64,000 nt of DNA, taken from Streptomyces filamentosus (GTDB taxonomy: Bacteria > Actinomycetota > Actinomycetes > Streptomycetales > Streptomycetaceae). The position numbers were made by a program, and so were the translations under genes. The stretch spans positions 496,001 to 560,000 of the forward strand of contig NZ_BNBE01000001.1 of assembly GCF_014654895.1 (NCBI RefSeq), written 5' to 3'. Positions within the stretch are counted from its first letter, which is position 1, and each line of letters opens with the position of its first letter. Under the pieces are notes generated by a model, which did not search any database, was not told the DNA's origin, and was given only the letters and a program-made list of their open reading frames with translations. This document shows positions 28,216 through 37,183 of the stretch, in pieces.

Positions 28216-29184
28216 ATGACCGACGGCCTCGTCGTCCGCCCGCTCGCCGGGCCCGGGGAACTGGACCTCTTCCTCGGCCTCACGTACACGCTCGACCACG
28301 AACTCGCCGACGACCTCGCCGCGGGCCGCCGCCGCCCGGAGTGGCTGTGGGTGGCCGTCCGCGACGGCCGGCTGCTCGGCCGGATCGCCTGGTGGACCAG
28401 GGAGGGCGGGGAGGCGCCGCTCGTCCTCGACTTCTTCGACCTCGATCCGGAGCTGCCCGCCGAGCAGGCCGCCGGGGTGGGCCGGCGGCTGCTGGCCGAC
28501 GCCCTGGCCGCCGTCGTGCCGGCGGGCGCCGTGCCCCCGGAGTACACCCGCTACCTGCCCGCCGACTGGCGCGAGGTCCCGGAGACCCGCGAGCGGGTCG
28601 AGCTGCTCTTCTCCCTGCTGGACGAGACGGGCGCCCGGCCGCTGGTCGAGCGGCTGCGCCTGGAGTGGCTGCCGGGCACCCCGGTGGCGGAGCCCACCGG
28701 GCGGCTGGCCTTCCGGCCGGTGCGGGACCGCGAGGATCTGCTCGCGCTGATGACGCCGGTGATGGAGGGCACGCTCGACGCGCACGGGCGGGCCGGCCTG
28801 GCCGGGGGGCTGACGCCGAGGGAGGCCGCCGAGCGGCACTACGACGAGGAGTTCCCCCACCACCGCTCGCCGCGCGCGTGGTGGCGGGTGGCGGAACTGC
28901 CGGACACCGGCGAGCCGGTCGGCTTCGTGGTCCCAGCGCGCAACGCCTACAACCCGATCATCGCCTACCTCGGCGTGCTCCCCGTCCACCGGGGCCGGGG
29001 GTACGTCGACGAGATCCTCGCCGAGGGCACCCGGATCCTCGCGGCGGCCGGGGTGCCGCGCGTCCGCGCCGCCACCGACCTGGGGAACGTCCCGATGGCG
29101 GCGGCCTTCGCCCGCGCCGGGTACGTGAACTTCCAGCGCCAGGTGGACCGGGTGTGGGACGCGCCGGGCGCGTCGCGGTCCTGA
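28216..29184 (+). CDS. GNAT family N-acetyltransferase, two-domain
   Basis: A 322-aa protein with two GNAT-like halves. The C-terminal half has a clear acetyl-CoA motif, GVLPVHRGRGYVDEIL, followed by ATDLGNVPMAAAFARAGYVNF. The N-terminal half (WLWVAVRDGRLLGRIAWW onward) looks like a degenerate copy. ATG 28216 is the first reasonable start after a divergent promoter region. It precedes treZ by 56 bp; a link with trehalose synthesis is only positional. Confidence 0.8.
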   Translation: MTDGLVVRPLAGPGELDLFLGLTYTLDHELADDLAAGRRRPEWLWVAVRDGRLLGRIAWWTREGGEAPLVLDFFDLDPELPAEQAAGVGRRLLADALAAVVPAGAVPPEYTRYLPADWREVPETRERVELLFSLLDETGARPLVERLRLEWLPGTPVAEPTGRLAFRPVRDREDLLALMTPVMEGTLDAHGRAGLAGGLTPREAAERHYDEEFPHHRSPRAWWRVAELPDTGEPVGFVVPARNAYNPIIAYLGVLPVHRGRGYVDEILAEGTRILAAAGVPRVRAATDLGNVPMAAAFARAGYVNFQRQVDRVWDAPGASRS

Positions 29185-29240
29185 CTGCCAGGATGGGACC
29201 GAGGTAGCCGATCGTACCGACGCATGCGAGGGGATCCGCC

Positions 29241-30992
29241 GTGCTCTTCGAGGTGTGGGCGCCGCACGCCCGCGACCGGGTGACGCTGGAACTGAACGGC
29301 ACCGGGCACCCGCTGGACCGGGACCCCCTGAGGGACGGCTGGTGGACCGGTACCGTGCCGGCCGCCGACGGCGACCGGTACGGCTTCCGCCTCGACGACG
29401 GGCCGGTGCTGCCCGACCCGCGGAGCCGCAGGCTGCCGGACGGGCCGGACGGGCTCAGCGCCGTCGTGGACCACGAGGCCCACGTCTGGCGGCACGAGCC
29501 GCCCCGGCTGCGGCTGCGCGGCGCGGTCCTCTACGAGCTCCACGTCGGCACCTTCACCCCGGAGGGCACCCTCGACGCGGCGACCGCCCGGCTCGGGGAG
29601 CTCGCCGGGCTCGGCATCACCCATGTGGAGCTGATGCCGCTGTGCCCGTTCCCCGGGACGCACGGCTGGGGGTACGACGGGGTGGCGCCGTGGGCGGTGC
29701 ACGAGCCGTACGGCGGTCCGGCGGCGCTGAAGCGGTTCACGGACGCCGCCCACGGCCTCGGCATGGGCGTGGTCCTCGACGTGGTCCACAACCACCTGGG
29801 CCCGTCGGGGAACCACCTCCCCCGTTTCGGGCCGTACTTCACCGACACCCACCACACGCCGTGGGGCGCGGCGGTGAACCTGGACGCGCCCGGTTCGGAC
29901 GAGGTGCGGGCGTACTTCCTGGGCAGCGCGCTCTCCTGGCTGCGGGACTACCGGATCGACGGGCTGCGGCTCGACGCCGTCCACGCGCTCGCCGACGACC
30001 GGGCCCTCACCTTCCTGGAGGAACTGTCGGCCGCCGTCGACGAGTTGGCGAAGGAGCAGGGCCGCCAGCACTTCCTGATCGCCGAGTCCGACCTGGCCGA
30101 CCCTCGTTCCACCGCTCCGCGCGCGCTCGGCGGCCTCGGCCTGCACGCCCAGTGGAACGACGACTTCCACCACGCCCTGCACACCGCCCTGACCGGTGAG
30201 TCCCAGGGCTACTACGCGGACTTCGCGCGCGCCCCGATGGCGGCGCTCGCCAAGACCCTCACCCGGGTCTTCTTCCACGACGGCACCTGGTCGTCCTTCC
30301 GGGGCCGCCACCACGGCCGTCCGGTCGACCGGGAGCGCACCCCCGCCCACCGCTTCCTGGGCTACGCCCAGACCCACGACCAGATCGGCAACCGCGCGCT
30401 GGGCGACCGCCTCTCGGCCTCCCTCTCCCCCGGTCTGCTGGCCTGCGCGGCGGCCCTCGTCCTCACCGGCCCCTCGGTGCCGATGCTCTTCATGGGCGAG
30501 GAGTGGGGGGCCCGGACGCCCTGGCAGTACTTCACCGACCACCCCGACCCGGAGCTGGCGGAGGCCGTGCGGCGGGGCAGGCGGCGGGAGTTCGCGGCGC
30601 ACGGCTGGGACGAGGACGAGGTGCCCGACCCGCAGGACCCGGCGACCCGGGACCGCTCGGTCCTGGACCGGTCGGAGCGGGAGCGCGACCCGCACCGCCG
30701 GATCCTGGCCTGGCACCGGGAGCTGATCGCCCTGCGCCGCACCCTGCCGGACCTGACCGACCCGGACCTGGCCGGGGTGCGGGTGGCCTTCGACGAGGAG
30801 GCCCGCTGGCTGGTCTTCCGGCGCGGGGACCTGCGGGTGGCGGTCAATCTGGGCGCGGAGCCCGCGGTGATCCCGCTGGGCTCCAACGGCCGGGACCGGG
30901 TCCTCGCCGCCTGGGAGCCCACCGAGGCCCCCGGCCGGGACGGGGTGCTGCGCCTGGGCGGCGAGTCCGCGGTGCTCCTCGCGGACGGCTGA
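29241..30992 (+). CDS. treZ: malto-oligosyltrehalose trehalohydrolase TreZ
   Basis: A 583-aa GH13 enzyme that releases trehalose from the product of TreY. The N-domain begins FEVWAPHARDRVTLELNG. The catalytic region shows GYDGVAPWAVHEPYGGP, GLRLDAVHAL (nucleophile Asp), FLIAESDLADP (acid Glu) and QTHDQIGNR. GTG 29241 follows GAGGGGA. Unlike the common treYZ operon it is 4 kb away from treY with unrelated genes between, but on the same strand. Confidence 0.94.
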   Translation: MLFEVWAPHARDRVTLELNGTGHPLDRDPLRDGWWTGTVPAADGDRYGFRLDDGPVLPDPRSRRLPDGPDGLSAVVDHEAHVWRHEPPRLRLRGAVLYELHVGTFTPEGTLDAATARLGELAGLGITHVELMPLCPFPGTHGWGYDGVAPWAVHEPYGGPAALKRFTDAAHGLGMGVVLDVVHNHLGPSGNHLPRFGPYFTDTHHTPWGAAVNLDAPGSDEVRAYFLGSALSWLRDYRIDGLRLDAVHALADDRALTFLEELSAAVDELAKEQGRQHFLIAESDLADPRSTAPRALGGLGLHAQWNDDFHHALHTALTGESQGYYADFARAPMAALAKTLTRVFFHDGTWSSFRGRHHGRPVDRERTPAHRFLGYAQTHDQIGNRALGDRLSASLSPGLLACAAALVLTGPSVPMLFMGEEWGARTPWQYFTDHPDPELAEAVRRGRRREFAAHGWDEDEVPDPQDPATRDRSVLDRSERERDPHRRILAWHRELIALRRTLPDLTDPDLAGVRVAFDEEARWLVFRRGDLRVAVNLGAEPAVIPLGSNGRDRVLAAWEPTEAPGRDGVLRLGGESAVLLADG

Positions 30993-31016
30993 CCCGGGGG
31001 CCTTGATCCGAGGGGG

Positions 31017-32171
31017 TCACTCGACGACGGCCATCTCGTGCGGGGTGCCGTTGAAGCGGTGGCCGGTGCCGTCCTCCGTCATCGTCACGATGTCCTCGAT
31101 GCGGACGCCGAAGCGGCCGGGGAGGTAGACGCCGGGTTCGACGGAGAAGCACATGCCGGGCACGACGGGCTTCTCCTCGCCCTCGATCATGTAGGGCGGT
31201 TCGTGGGTGGTGACGCCGATGCCGTGGCCGGTGCGGTGGATGAAGTACTCGCCGTACCCGGCGTCCGTGATGACCTTGCGGGCCGCCCGGTCCACGTCCT
31301 GGCAGGCGATGCCGGGCTTCACCGCCTCGAAGCCGGCCTGCTGGGCCTCGCGGACGACGTCGTGGACGCGGCGCTCCTCGTCGGTCGGCGGGCCGACGTG
31401 GACGGTGCGGGTGGTGTCGGAGCCGTAGCCGTGCTTGAGGCCGCCGAAGTCGAGGACGACCATGTCGCCGCGCTCGATGACCCGCTCGCCGGCCTCGTGG
31501 TGCGGGTTGGCGCCGTTGGGCCCGGAGCCGACGACGGTGAAGTCGACCTGGGAGTGGCCGAATTCGAGGAGCAGCCGGGCGAGGTCGGCGGCCACCTCGG
31601 TCTCCCGGCGGCCCTCGAAGCGGACCTTCAGGATCTCCCCGTACGCCCGGTCGGCGGCGGCGCCCGCGGCGGCGATCCGGGACAGCTCGTGGGCGTCCTT
31701 CACGGCCCGCAGCATCGGCAGGGCCTCGGTGAGGGAGGCGTACGAGGTGGACGGCACGGCCTGCTGGAGGCCGAGGAGGTGCATGGCCCAGGCGTTGTCG
31801 CTGATGCCGAAGCGGCCGTCGGCGTCGAGGAGGGGCGCGGTGACGGCGTACGGGTCCTTGCCGTCCGTCCAGTCGCGGAGGGTCAGCGCGGGCGCGCCCA
31901 CGGCCTTCTCCGCGTCGGGCGCCTCCAGGGTGGGGACGACGAGGACGGGGTCCTGGCCGGGGGCGAGGACGAGGAGGGTGAGCCGCTCGGTGATCGCGGT
32001 GGGCTGGTAGCCGGTGAGGTAGACGAGGTCGGGGCCGGGGGCGACGAGGATCCCGGCGAGTCCGGCGTCGGCGGCGGAGGCGGCGGCCCGGTCCATCCGC
32101 GCCCGGTAGTCGTCGGCGGTGAAGGGGGCGGGGGCGTCGTCGCCGGCGGCTGCGGCGGGGGTGCTCGGCAT
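31017..32171 (-). CDS. M24 family Xaa-Pro aminopeptidase
   Basis: A 384-aa metallopeptidase that removes N-terminal residues before proline. The pita-bread metal ligands are visible: Asp in MVVLDFGG, Asp in GSDTTRT, His in HRTGHGIG, Glu in SVEPGVY and Glu in RIEDIV. The N-terminal domain has the YLTGY pattern of PepQ-like enzymes. It is cytoplasmic with no signal sequence. It runs convergent to treZ with a 24-bp gap. Confidence 0.92.
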   Translation of the reverse strand: MPSTPAAAAGDDAPAPFTADDYRARMDRAAASAADAGLAGILVAPGPDLVYLTGYQPTAITERLTLLVLAPGQDPVLVVPTLEAPDAEKAVGAPALTLRDWTDGKDPYAVTAPLLDADGRFGISDNAWAMHLLGLQQAVPSTSYASLTEALPMLRAVKDAHELSRIAAAGAAADRAYGEILKVRFEGRRETEVAADLARLLLEFGHSQVDFTVVGSGPNGANPHHEAGERVIERGDMVVLDFGGLKHGYGSDTTRTVHVGPPTDEERRVHDVVREAQQAGFEAVKPGIACQDVDRAARKVITDAGYGEYFIHRTGHGIGVTTHEPPYMIEGEEKPVVPGMCFSVEPGVYLPGRFGVRIEDIVTMTEDGTGHRFNGTPHEMAVVE

Positions 32172-32262
32172 GGGGTCTCCTTCGCTGCGGTCTTCACCGG
32201 CGTGACGGTCTTCACCGGCATCCTGCCCGCAGGGCCGGGCCGCCGCGACCGCGCGGGGCGGT

Positions 32263-33222
32263 TCAGCGGGGTCCGGGGCCCTGGGCGATCAGCCGTTCCA
32301 GGAGCTCCTGGAAGTCGTCGCCGACGACGATCCGCAGTTCGCCGCCCTCCTCGTCGTGCTCGCTGAGCTGGGTGAGGGTGCCGCCCCGCCACCAGAAGAC
32401 GTACGGGCTGATGGCTCCCGGCGTGTCCTCGTACTCGGCGGCGGCGAAGGAGGCCATCGCGCCGAGCGCCGGGATGATGGAGGTGTCCCGGATGGGGTGG
32501 AAGGCGATCTGGTGCCGGAAGGGCAGGGCGACCAGGGCGCCGTGCTCGCCGAGCGGGAAGCCGGTGACCCGCTGGGCCAGGGCGTCGAGGTCGAGGACCC
32601 GGCTGGCGGTGTAGAAGGAGTCGCCGAGGACGACCTCGAAGGACATGCCGTCGGCGTCCCGGACGGTCTCGTGCTCCTCCACGGGCAGGCCCCGCAGGTT
32701 CTTCAGGGCGCGGGCCCGCAGCTGGGCGGGGTCGCCGAGCCGGTCGAGGGCGTCGTCGGTGAGCATCATGACGCTCTCCGGCAGGTCGAGCGCCAGCACC
32801 TCGTACAGTCCGGGGGCGACCGTCCGGGCGTAGCCGAAGGCGTCGGGGTCGATGCCCTCGCCGTTGACGACCCGGGGGTAGAGCTGGGCGCGGATCTGTT
32901 CGGGCGGCAGCGTGTCGAGGGCCGAGGGGCCGTCCAGGGTCCGCACCACGAGGGAGACGTGACGGCGGATCAGGTCGGGCCAGACGCGGATGCCGCGCCG
33001 GTCGCGGTGGCAGACGGCGGCGAGGTTGCCGAGGCCGAAGCGGCGCTGCTGGTCGTCCACGACGGAGGCGGCGTAGACGGTGACCTCCAGGCCGAGTTCG
33101 GCGAACGCCTCGCGGACCGTGGCCCGGAAGAGCGCGGCCTCGCGCTCGGAGAAGTACGCGAACTCCGGGTCGCGCGGCGCGTCCTCGCCGTCCCGCCTGG
33201 GTCTTCTGCGCAGCCACCCCAC
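32263..33222 (-). CDS. conserved hypothetical protein (possibly DUF1444-like)
   Basis: A 319-aa soluble protein with no membrane segment and a basic N-terminus (GWLRRRPRRDGED). Recognisable stretches are YFSEREAALFRATVREAFAE, GDSFYTASRVLDLDAL and GALVALPFRHQIAFHPI, the last of which recalls DUF1444 proteins; I hold that with low confidence. GTG 33222 is used as start. It lies 91 bp upstream of the aminopeptidase gene on the same strand. Confidence 0.7.
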   Translation of the reverse strand: MGWLRRRPRRDGEDAPRDPEFAYFSEREAALFRATVREAFAELGLEVTVYAASVVDDQQRRFGLGNLAAVCHRDRRGIRVWPDLIRRHVSLVVRTLDGPSALDTLPPEQIRAQLYPRVVNGEGIDPDAFGYARTVAPGLYEVLALDLPESVMMLTDDALDRLGDPAQLRARALKNLRGLPVEEHETVRDADGMSFEVVLGDSFYTASRVLDLDALAQRVTGFPLGEHGALVALPFRHQIAFHPIRDTSIIPALGAMASFAAAEYEDTPGAISPYVFWWRGGTLTQLSEHDEEGGELRIVVGDDFQELLERLIAQGPGPR

Positions 33223-33326
33223 GTCTGGCCCGCCCTTCCGTCGCCGTTGCGTTCAGCGTAGCGAGTGGGACGGGAGGCCCACCGGCCCACCCGCGAAGTC
33301 GGGTCGATCACGCCGGCCGGGGGCCG

Positions 33327-33866
33327 TCAGGAGCCGTCGGGGGCGGTGAGGAGGGCGCGGGCGTAGTGCGCGAGGGAGCGGTTGTAGCGGGGCAGCAGCG
33401 GGGCGAGGGCGCCGAGGGCGAGCGAGGCTGCCTCCCGGTCGCGGCCGGTGTCGGCGAGCGCGAGGGCGAGGAAGGCGTCGACGGCGGGCGCGAGGGCCCG
33501 CTCGTCGGCGTCGAGCCGGTCGGCGGGCAGGTCCCGTTCGGCGGTGAGGAGTTCCACGCTGCGGTCCGGGCGGCCGAGGTTGCGCAGGCTGCTGGCCAGC
33601 TGGATGACGGCCCGGCGGCGGCGCAGTCCGGTCAGGCCGAGGTCGAGGGCGCGGCGGTAGTAGGCGACGGCCTCCTGCGGCAGCCCGGTGGAGTCGTGCG
33701 CGGCGCCCCGCTCGAAGAGGGCGGCGGCGTCGTCCCCGCCCCGTTCGGCGGCGAGCCGGTCGATCCGGTCCCGGAACTCCTCGGGCCCGTACGCGTCGAG
33801 CTCCTCCCAGAGGGCGGCGATCCGCTCCTCCCAGCCGGCGTCCGCGCCGTGTCCTTCGTGGTCCAT
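33327..33866 (-). CDS. tetratricopeptide-repeat protein
   Basis: A 179-aa all-helical protein. TPR-like units are seen at DDAAALFERGAAHDSTGLPQEAVAYYRRALDLGL and in the following helices (AVIQLASSLRNLGRPDRSVELL). It is a known compact Streptomyces type of about 170-180 aa, likely a protein-protein interaction module. No partner is identified; it is downstream of the GC-rich minisatellite on its strand. Confidence 0.82.
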   Translation of the reverse strand: MDHEGHGADAGWEERIAALWEELDAYGPEEFRDRIDRLAAERGGDDAAALFERGAAHDSTGLPQEAVAYYRRALDLGLTGLRRRRAVIQLASSLRNLGRPDRSVELLTAERDLPADRLDADERALAPAVDAFLALALADTGRDREAASLALGALAPLLPRYNRSLAHYARALLTAPDGS

Positions 33867-33940
33867 GACGTCACCCTACTCAGGGGGCGGCGCCGCCCCC
33901 TGGTGGTGGCGCCGCCGGGGGTCCCGCGCCGTACGGAGGG

Positions 33941-34148
33941 AGCCCCGGGCGGGGGGAGCCCCGGGCGGGGGGAGCCCCGGGCGGGGGGAGCCCCGGGCGG
34001 GGGGAGCCCCGGGCGGGGGGAGCCCCGGGCGGGGGGAGCCCCGGGCGGGGGGAGCCCCGGGCGGGGGGAGCCCCGGGCGGGGGGAGCCCTGGGCGGGGGG
34101 AGCCCCGGGCGGGGGGAGCCCTGGGCGGGGGGAGCCCCGGGCGGGGGG
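33941..34148. repeat. 16-bp minisatellite, 13 copies
   Basis: Thirteen consecutive copies of agccccgggcgggggg; copies 10 and 12 have T in place of one C. A decayed fourteenth copy begins at 34149. The unit is not a multiple of three and lies outside any gene, between the TPR gene and the hypothetical gene ending at 34253. Each unit holds a CCCGGG core and a G6 run, so the array could form G-quadruplex or slipped structures. Confidence 0.95.
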
Positions 34149-34174
34149 AGCCCCGGGTCGAAAGGAGCCCCGTG

Positions 34175-34227
34175 CCGCGCGGACCCCTTTCCGGAAGGGG
34201 CTCCCTGCCCGAAAGGGGTCCGCGCGG
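34175..34227 (-). terminator. long hairpin downstream of the minus-strand gene
   Basis: The arms ccgcgcggacccctttc (34175-34191) and gaaaggggtccgcgcgg (34211-34227) are perfect 17-bp complements with a 19-nt loop. It starts 26 bp after the stop of the minus-strand gene at 34253 and separates it from the minisatellite. Confidence 0.75.
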
Positions 34228-34252
34228 AAGGGCTCCCTGCCGGAAGGGGATC

Positions 34253-35332
34253 TCAGTCGCCGCCCCCGCCCCCGCCGCCGTCTCCGCCGCCCCCGCCGTC
34301 TCCGCCTCCGCCGTCACCGCCGCCGGAGTCGCCGCCGTCGCCGCCGTCCGAGCCCCAGCCGTCCCCGCCGCCGGACTCGTTGTCGGCGCTGCTCGTGCCG
34401 AGGTTGCTGAACCACGGGCGGGCCCAGTCGAAGTCCACGGCGGCCGGTTCGAAGCCCTCCCTGGGGCGCCACTGGGAGGGGAAGCGGGCGGAGCCCGTGG
34501 TGTCGCCGAGGCCGAAGGCGGCGGCGAAGGCGTGGGCCATGACCGCGTCCAGCGGGTCGGAGGTCTCGTGGCTGACGGGCCCGAGCGGCATCAGCAGGGT
34601 CGTGGGCCGGGAGCGCCGGGGCGCCGGCCGGGACAGCAGGGCGACGCGCCGGCCGTCGCGCAGCAGCCAGGAGCTGGTCGCGCCGGCCCGCCGCAGTTCC
34701 CACAGCTGCCCGGGGAGTTCGGCCTCCACGACGCTCTTGGACTTCCGCAGCTTCTTCCGGGTGAGGCGCACGTCGGCGGCGGCGTCGCCGACGGTGAGCG
34801 TCAGGCCCCGGGACGGGTGGGGCTCCTCGTGGTGGAAGCCGAGCGGGGCGCGGAGGCGGACGACGGGGGCGTGCGGCCCCCAGACGTCCACGCGGACGAG
34901 CCGCCGGTCCACGGCGACGGTGACCTGCCCGGCGGGGCCGGGGGCGTGGCGGCGCGCCATCCACAGCGGCACGCCCTCGGTGCGGGCCCGGTGGCCCAGT
35001 TCGGTGACCCGGTCCGGGCCGCCGCTCAGCCGGACCGCGAGCCCTCCGAGCGCCGCGGCGAAGTCGGCGGCGCGGCGGACCTTGAGCGGGACGCTGGTGC
35101 CGGTGACGCGGACGAGCGGCACGACGCCGGGGCCCTGCGGCAGCCGGTCCAGGGAGCGTTCGGACCCGCCGCCGCCGAGCCACTGCCCCCGCTGGTACGC
35201 CTCGGCCGTCGCGGCCAGGTTGAGTTCGCCGAGCGGGGTGTGGGCCCCGCCCCGGTGGACGCCGTCGCCGGTCAGCCGGACCGTCCGGGCCATCGGGTTC
35301 CAGGACTGTTCCTCGTACAGGACTTCGCTCAC
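34253..35332 (-). CDS. hypothetical protein with Gly/Asp-rich C-terminal tail
   Basis: A 359-aa soluble protein without signal or membrane segments. The body is beta-rich (VRRAADFAAALGGLAVRL, VTVAVDRRLVRVDVWGPHAPVVRLRAPLGFHHEEP, SSWLLRDGRRVALLSRP). The last 40 residues or so are almost only Gly and Asp with a few Ser, a low-complexity, possibly Ca-binding or disordered tail. GTG 35332 is preferred because GGGGGAA lies a few bases upstream; longer starts overlap the next promoter. I do not recognise the family. Confidence 0.7.
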   Translation of the reverse strand: MSEVLYEEQSWNPMARTVRLTGDGVHRGGAHTPLGELNLAATAEAYQRGQWLGGGGSERSLDRLPQGPGVVPLVRVTGTSVPLKVRRAADFAAALGGLAVRLSGGPDRVTELGHRARTEGVPLWMARRHAPGPAGQVTVAVDRRLVRVDVWGPHAPVVRLRAPLGFHHEEPHPSRGLTLTVGDAAADVRLTRKKLRKSKSVVEAELPGQLWELRRAGATSSWLLRDGRRVALLSRPAPRRSRPTTLLMPLGPVSHETSDPLDAVMAHAFAAAFGLGDTTGSARFPSQWRPREGFEPAAVDFDWARPWFSNLGTSSADNESGGGDGWGSDGGDGGDSGGGDGGGGDGGGGGDGGGGGGGD

Positions 35333-35432
35333 GGTTTCCCCCCTGTCGTTGCCGTTCCGGACATGGTGACGGAACATCGCGCGGGGGTGGTAGCCGCCGT
35401 CGCCGGGCCGGCACGAGGTCGCCACGAGGTCG

Positions 35433-36056
35433 CTACGCGTTCACGACGAGATCCGCACGCCCGCGGGCCGCGGCGATCAGCCGGGCGTTGGCCTCGTCGG
35501 AGCGGGCGACCCAGCGCGCGGCCTCTTCGGGGTCCTTGCCGAAGCGGACGTGCCGGGCCACGAGCCGGGGGACGCGGACGGCGTCGGGGAGGTCGAGGTA
35601 CCAGGTCTCGTCGAGGAGGGGCCGGACCTCCGCCCAGGGCCCGTCGTCGTGGAGGAGGTAGTTGCCCTCGGTGACGACGAGGGGCACCTCGGGCGGCACG
35701 GGCACGGAGCCGGCGACGGGCTCCTCCAGGGCGCGGTCGAAGGCGGGGGCGTAGACGACGGTGCCGGGGCGCGGGGCCCGGAGCCGGGCGAGCAGGGCGG
35801 CGTACCCGGCGGCGTCGAAGGTGTCGGGCGCGCCCTTGCGCCCGGCCCGCCCGAGCCGGGCCAGTTCGGCGCCGGCGAGGTGGAAGCCGTCCATGGGCAC
35901 GAGCACCGCGAGCCCGTCGAGCCGCTCGACGATCCGCCCCGCGAGCGTCGACTTCCCCGCCCCCGGCGCCCCCGCGATCCCCAGGATCCGCCGCCCCCCG
36001 GCCCGCGCGAGCCCCCGGGCGCGGCCGACCAGCCTCTCGAACTCCGGCACGTCCAT
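35433..36056 (-). CDS. nucleoside/nucleotide kinase family protein
   Basis: A 207-aa P-loop kinase related to uridine kinase, phosphoribulokinase and pantothenate kinase. Walker A is GIAGAPGAGKST, followed by VPMDGFHLAGAEL, DTFDAAGY, YAPAFDRALEEP, VVTEGNYLL and the lid-like RHVRFGKDPEEAARWVARSDEAN. The acceptor is probably a sugar or nucleoside, not defined by sequence. ATG 36056 has GGGGAG at the right distance; ATG 36065 lies too close to it. Confidence 0.85.
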   Translation of the reverse strand: MDVPEFERLVGRARGLARAGGRRILGIAGAPGAGKSTLAGRIVERLDGLAVLVPMDGFHLAGAELARLGRAGRKGAPDTFDAAGYAALLARLRAPRPGTVVYAPAFDRALEEPVAGSVPVPPEVPLVVTEGNYLLHDDGPWAEVRPLLDETWYLDLPDAVRVPRLVARHVRFGKDPEEAARWVARSDEANARLIAAARGRADLVVNA

Positions 36057-36606
36057 ACGAGGCATTCTCCCCGACGGAGGAACGCCCCGGGGAGCGGCCG
36101 GGAACCGGCGGGGAGCCGGGCGAGGGGCTCGGGACGGTGCCCCCGGTGGAGGCGGGGGGCCGGGCGAGGACCGGGCAAGAGCCGGGCGAGAGCCGAGCGA
36201 GGACCGAGCGAGAGCCGAGCGAGAGCCGGGCGAGGACCGGGCGAGAGCCGGGCGAGGACCGGGCGAGAGCCGAGCGAGGACCGGGCGAGAGCCGCCCCGG
36301 GACCGACCAGGAGACCGACCAGGAGACTGGGCAGGGATCGGCAGGGACCCCCGACAGGGGTCCGTCCCAGGACCGTCCCGGGGGGGCAGCCCCGGGCCCC
36401 TCCCGGGCTGCCCCCAGGAGCCCCCGGCCCCCCACCGGGGACACCGTCCCGAGCCCCCGCGCGCCCCTCGTACGACCCCTCCCCCTCCCCTCGCCCGTCC
36501 CCGCCCCGACCCTCGTGCCGACCCTCGGCGGGTCGAGGGTCGGGGCGGGCGGCGCGCGGGTCGACGCGGGTAGGTGGGTGCCCTTTCCGCGTATTACGTT
36601 GGGGTA
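36057..36606. other. repeat-rich intergenic region, about 550 bp
   Basis: No convincing gene. It contains the 11-bp minisatellite (36166-36286), two 12-bp copies of gaccgaccagga (about 36301-36324), an 11-bp-stem hairpin (36382-36392 with 36405-36415) and a 9-bp-stem hairpin (36519-36527 with 36534-36542). Near 36593-36608 the elements attac and gtaat flank GTTGGG just before the VOC gene start. Confidence 0.6.
36166..36286. repeat. 11-bp minisatellite, 11 copies
   Basis: Eleven head-to-tail units of the form gag(a/g)(g/a)ccg(g/a)gc, for example gaggaccgggc and gagagccgagc; the second unit starts with a. The period is close to one helical turn, so the same face of DNA is repeated. It lies in the gap between the kinase gene (-) and the VOC gene (+). 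Confidence 0.9.
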
Positions 36607-37074
36607 ATGCCGTCCATCGCACTCGTCACGCTCGTCGTCCGTGATTACGACGAGGCCCTCGCCTTCTACACCGACGCCCTCGGCTTCGACCTCGTCGAGG
36701 ACACCGACCGGGGCAACGGCACCCGCTGGGTCGTCGTCCGCCCGCGCGGCGCCGGGGGCGTCGGCGGGATCGGGAACGCCGGGCTGCTGCTCGCCCGCGC
36801 CAAGAACGAGGAGGAGCAGGCCGCGGTCGGGAACCAGACCGGCGGCCGGGTCGGCTTCTTCCTCCACACCGACGACTTCGCCGGCGACCACGAGCGGATG
36901 TCGGCCGCCGGGGTGAAGTTCCTGGAGGAGCCCCGGCACGAGCCGTACGGCTCCGTCGCCGTCTTCGAGGACCTGTACGGCAACCGCTGGGACCTGCTCC
37001 AGCCGGCGGAGCCCGCCGCGGACACCACCGAAGGCACCGGCACCGTCCCGGACATCGCCGCGGACGCCGCCTGA
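36607..37074 (+). CDS. VOC (glyoxalase/bleomycin-resistance) family protein
   Basis: A 155-aa cytoplasmic metal-dependent fold protein. It has two beta-alpha-beta-beta-beta modules: ALVTLVVRDYDEALAFYTDALGFDLVEDT and VGFFLHTDDFAGDHERMSAAGVKFLEEP, ending VFEDLYGNRWDLLQP with the typical metal-binding Glu region. ATG 36607 follows GTTGGGG; the upstream extension is not needed. The substrate is unknown. Confidence 0.85.
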   Translation: MPSIALVTLVVRDYDEALAFYTDALGFDLVEDTDRGNGTRWVVVRPRGAGGVGGIGNAGLLLARAKNEEEQAAVGNQTGGRVGFFLHTDDFAGDHERMSAAGVKFLEEPRHEPYGSVAVFEDLYGNRWDLLQPAEPAADTTEGTGTVPDIAADAA

Positions 37075-37114
37075 AATTCGCTGTCGGCCGGGCGGGGCGG
37101 CTCCCTAGACTCGC

Positions 37115-37144
37115 GGCACCGCGCACCACCGGGTGTGCGGTGCC
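37115..37144. terminator. 12-bp stem hairpin after the VOC gene
   Basis: The arms ggcaccgcgcac (37115-37126) and gtgtgcggtgcc (37133-37144) pair fully with one G-U and a 6-nt loop. It could terminate the VOC transcript or be part of the leader of the EF-G paralogue. Confidence 0.6.
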
Positions 37145-37183
37145 GTTTCCGTACCCGCCCGAACCGCCCGAGGGGAGCCGACC

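Noticed and set aside
33941..34148. CRISPR-like array
   Set aside because: The 16-bp units are contiguous with no unique spacers, and no cas genes are present.
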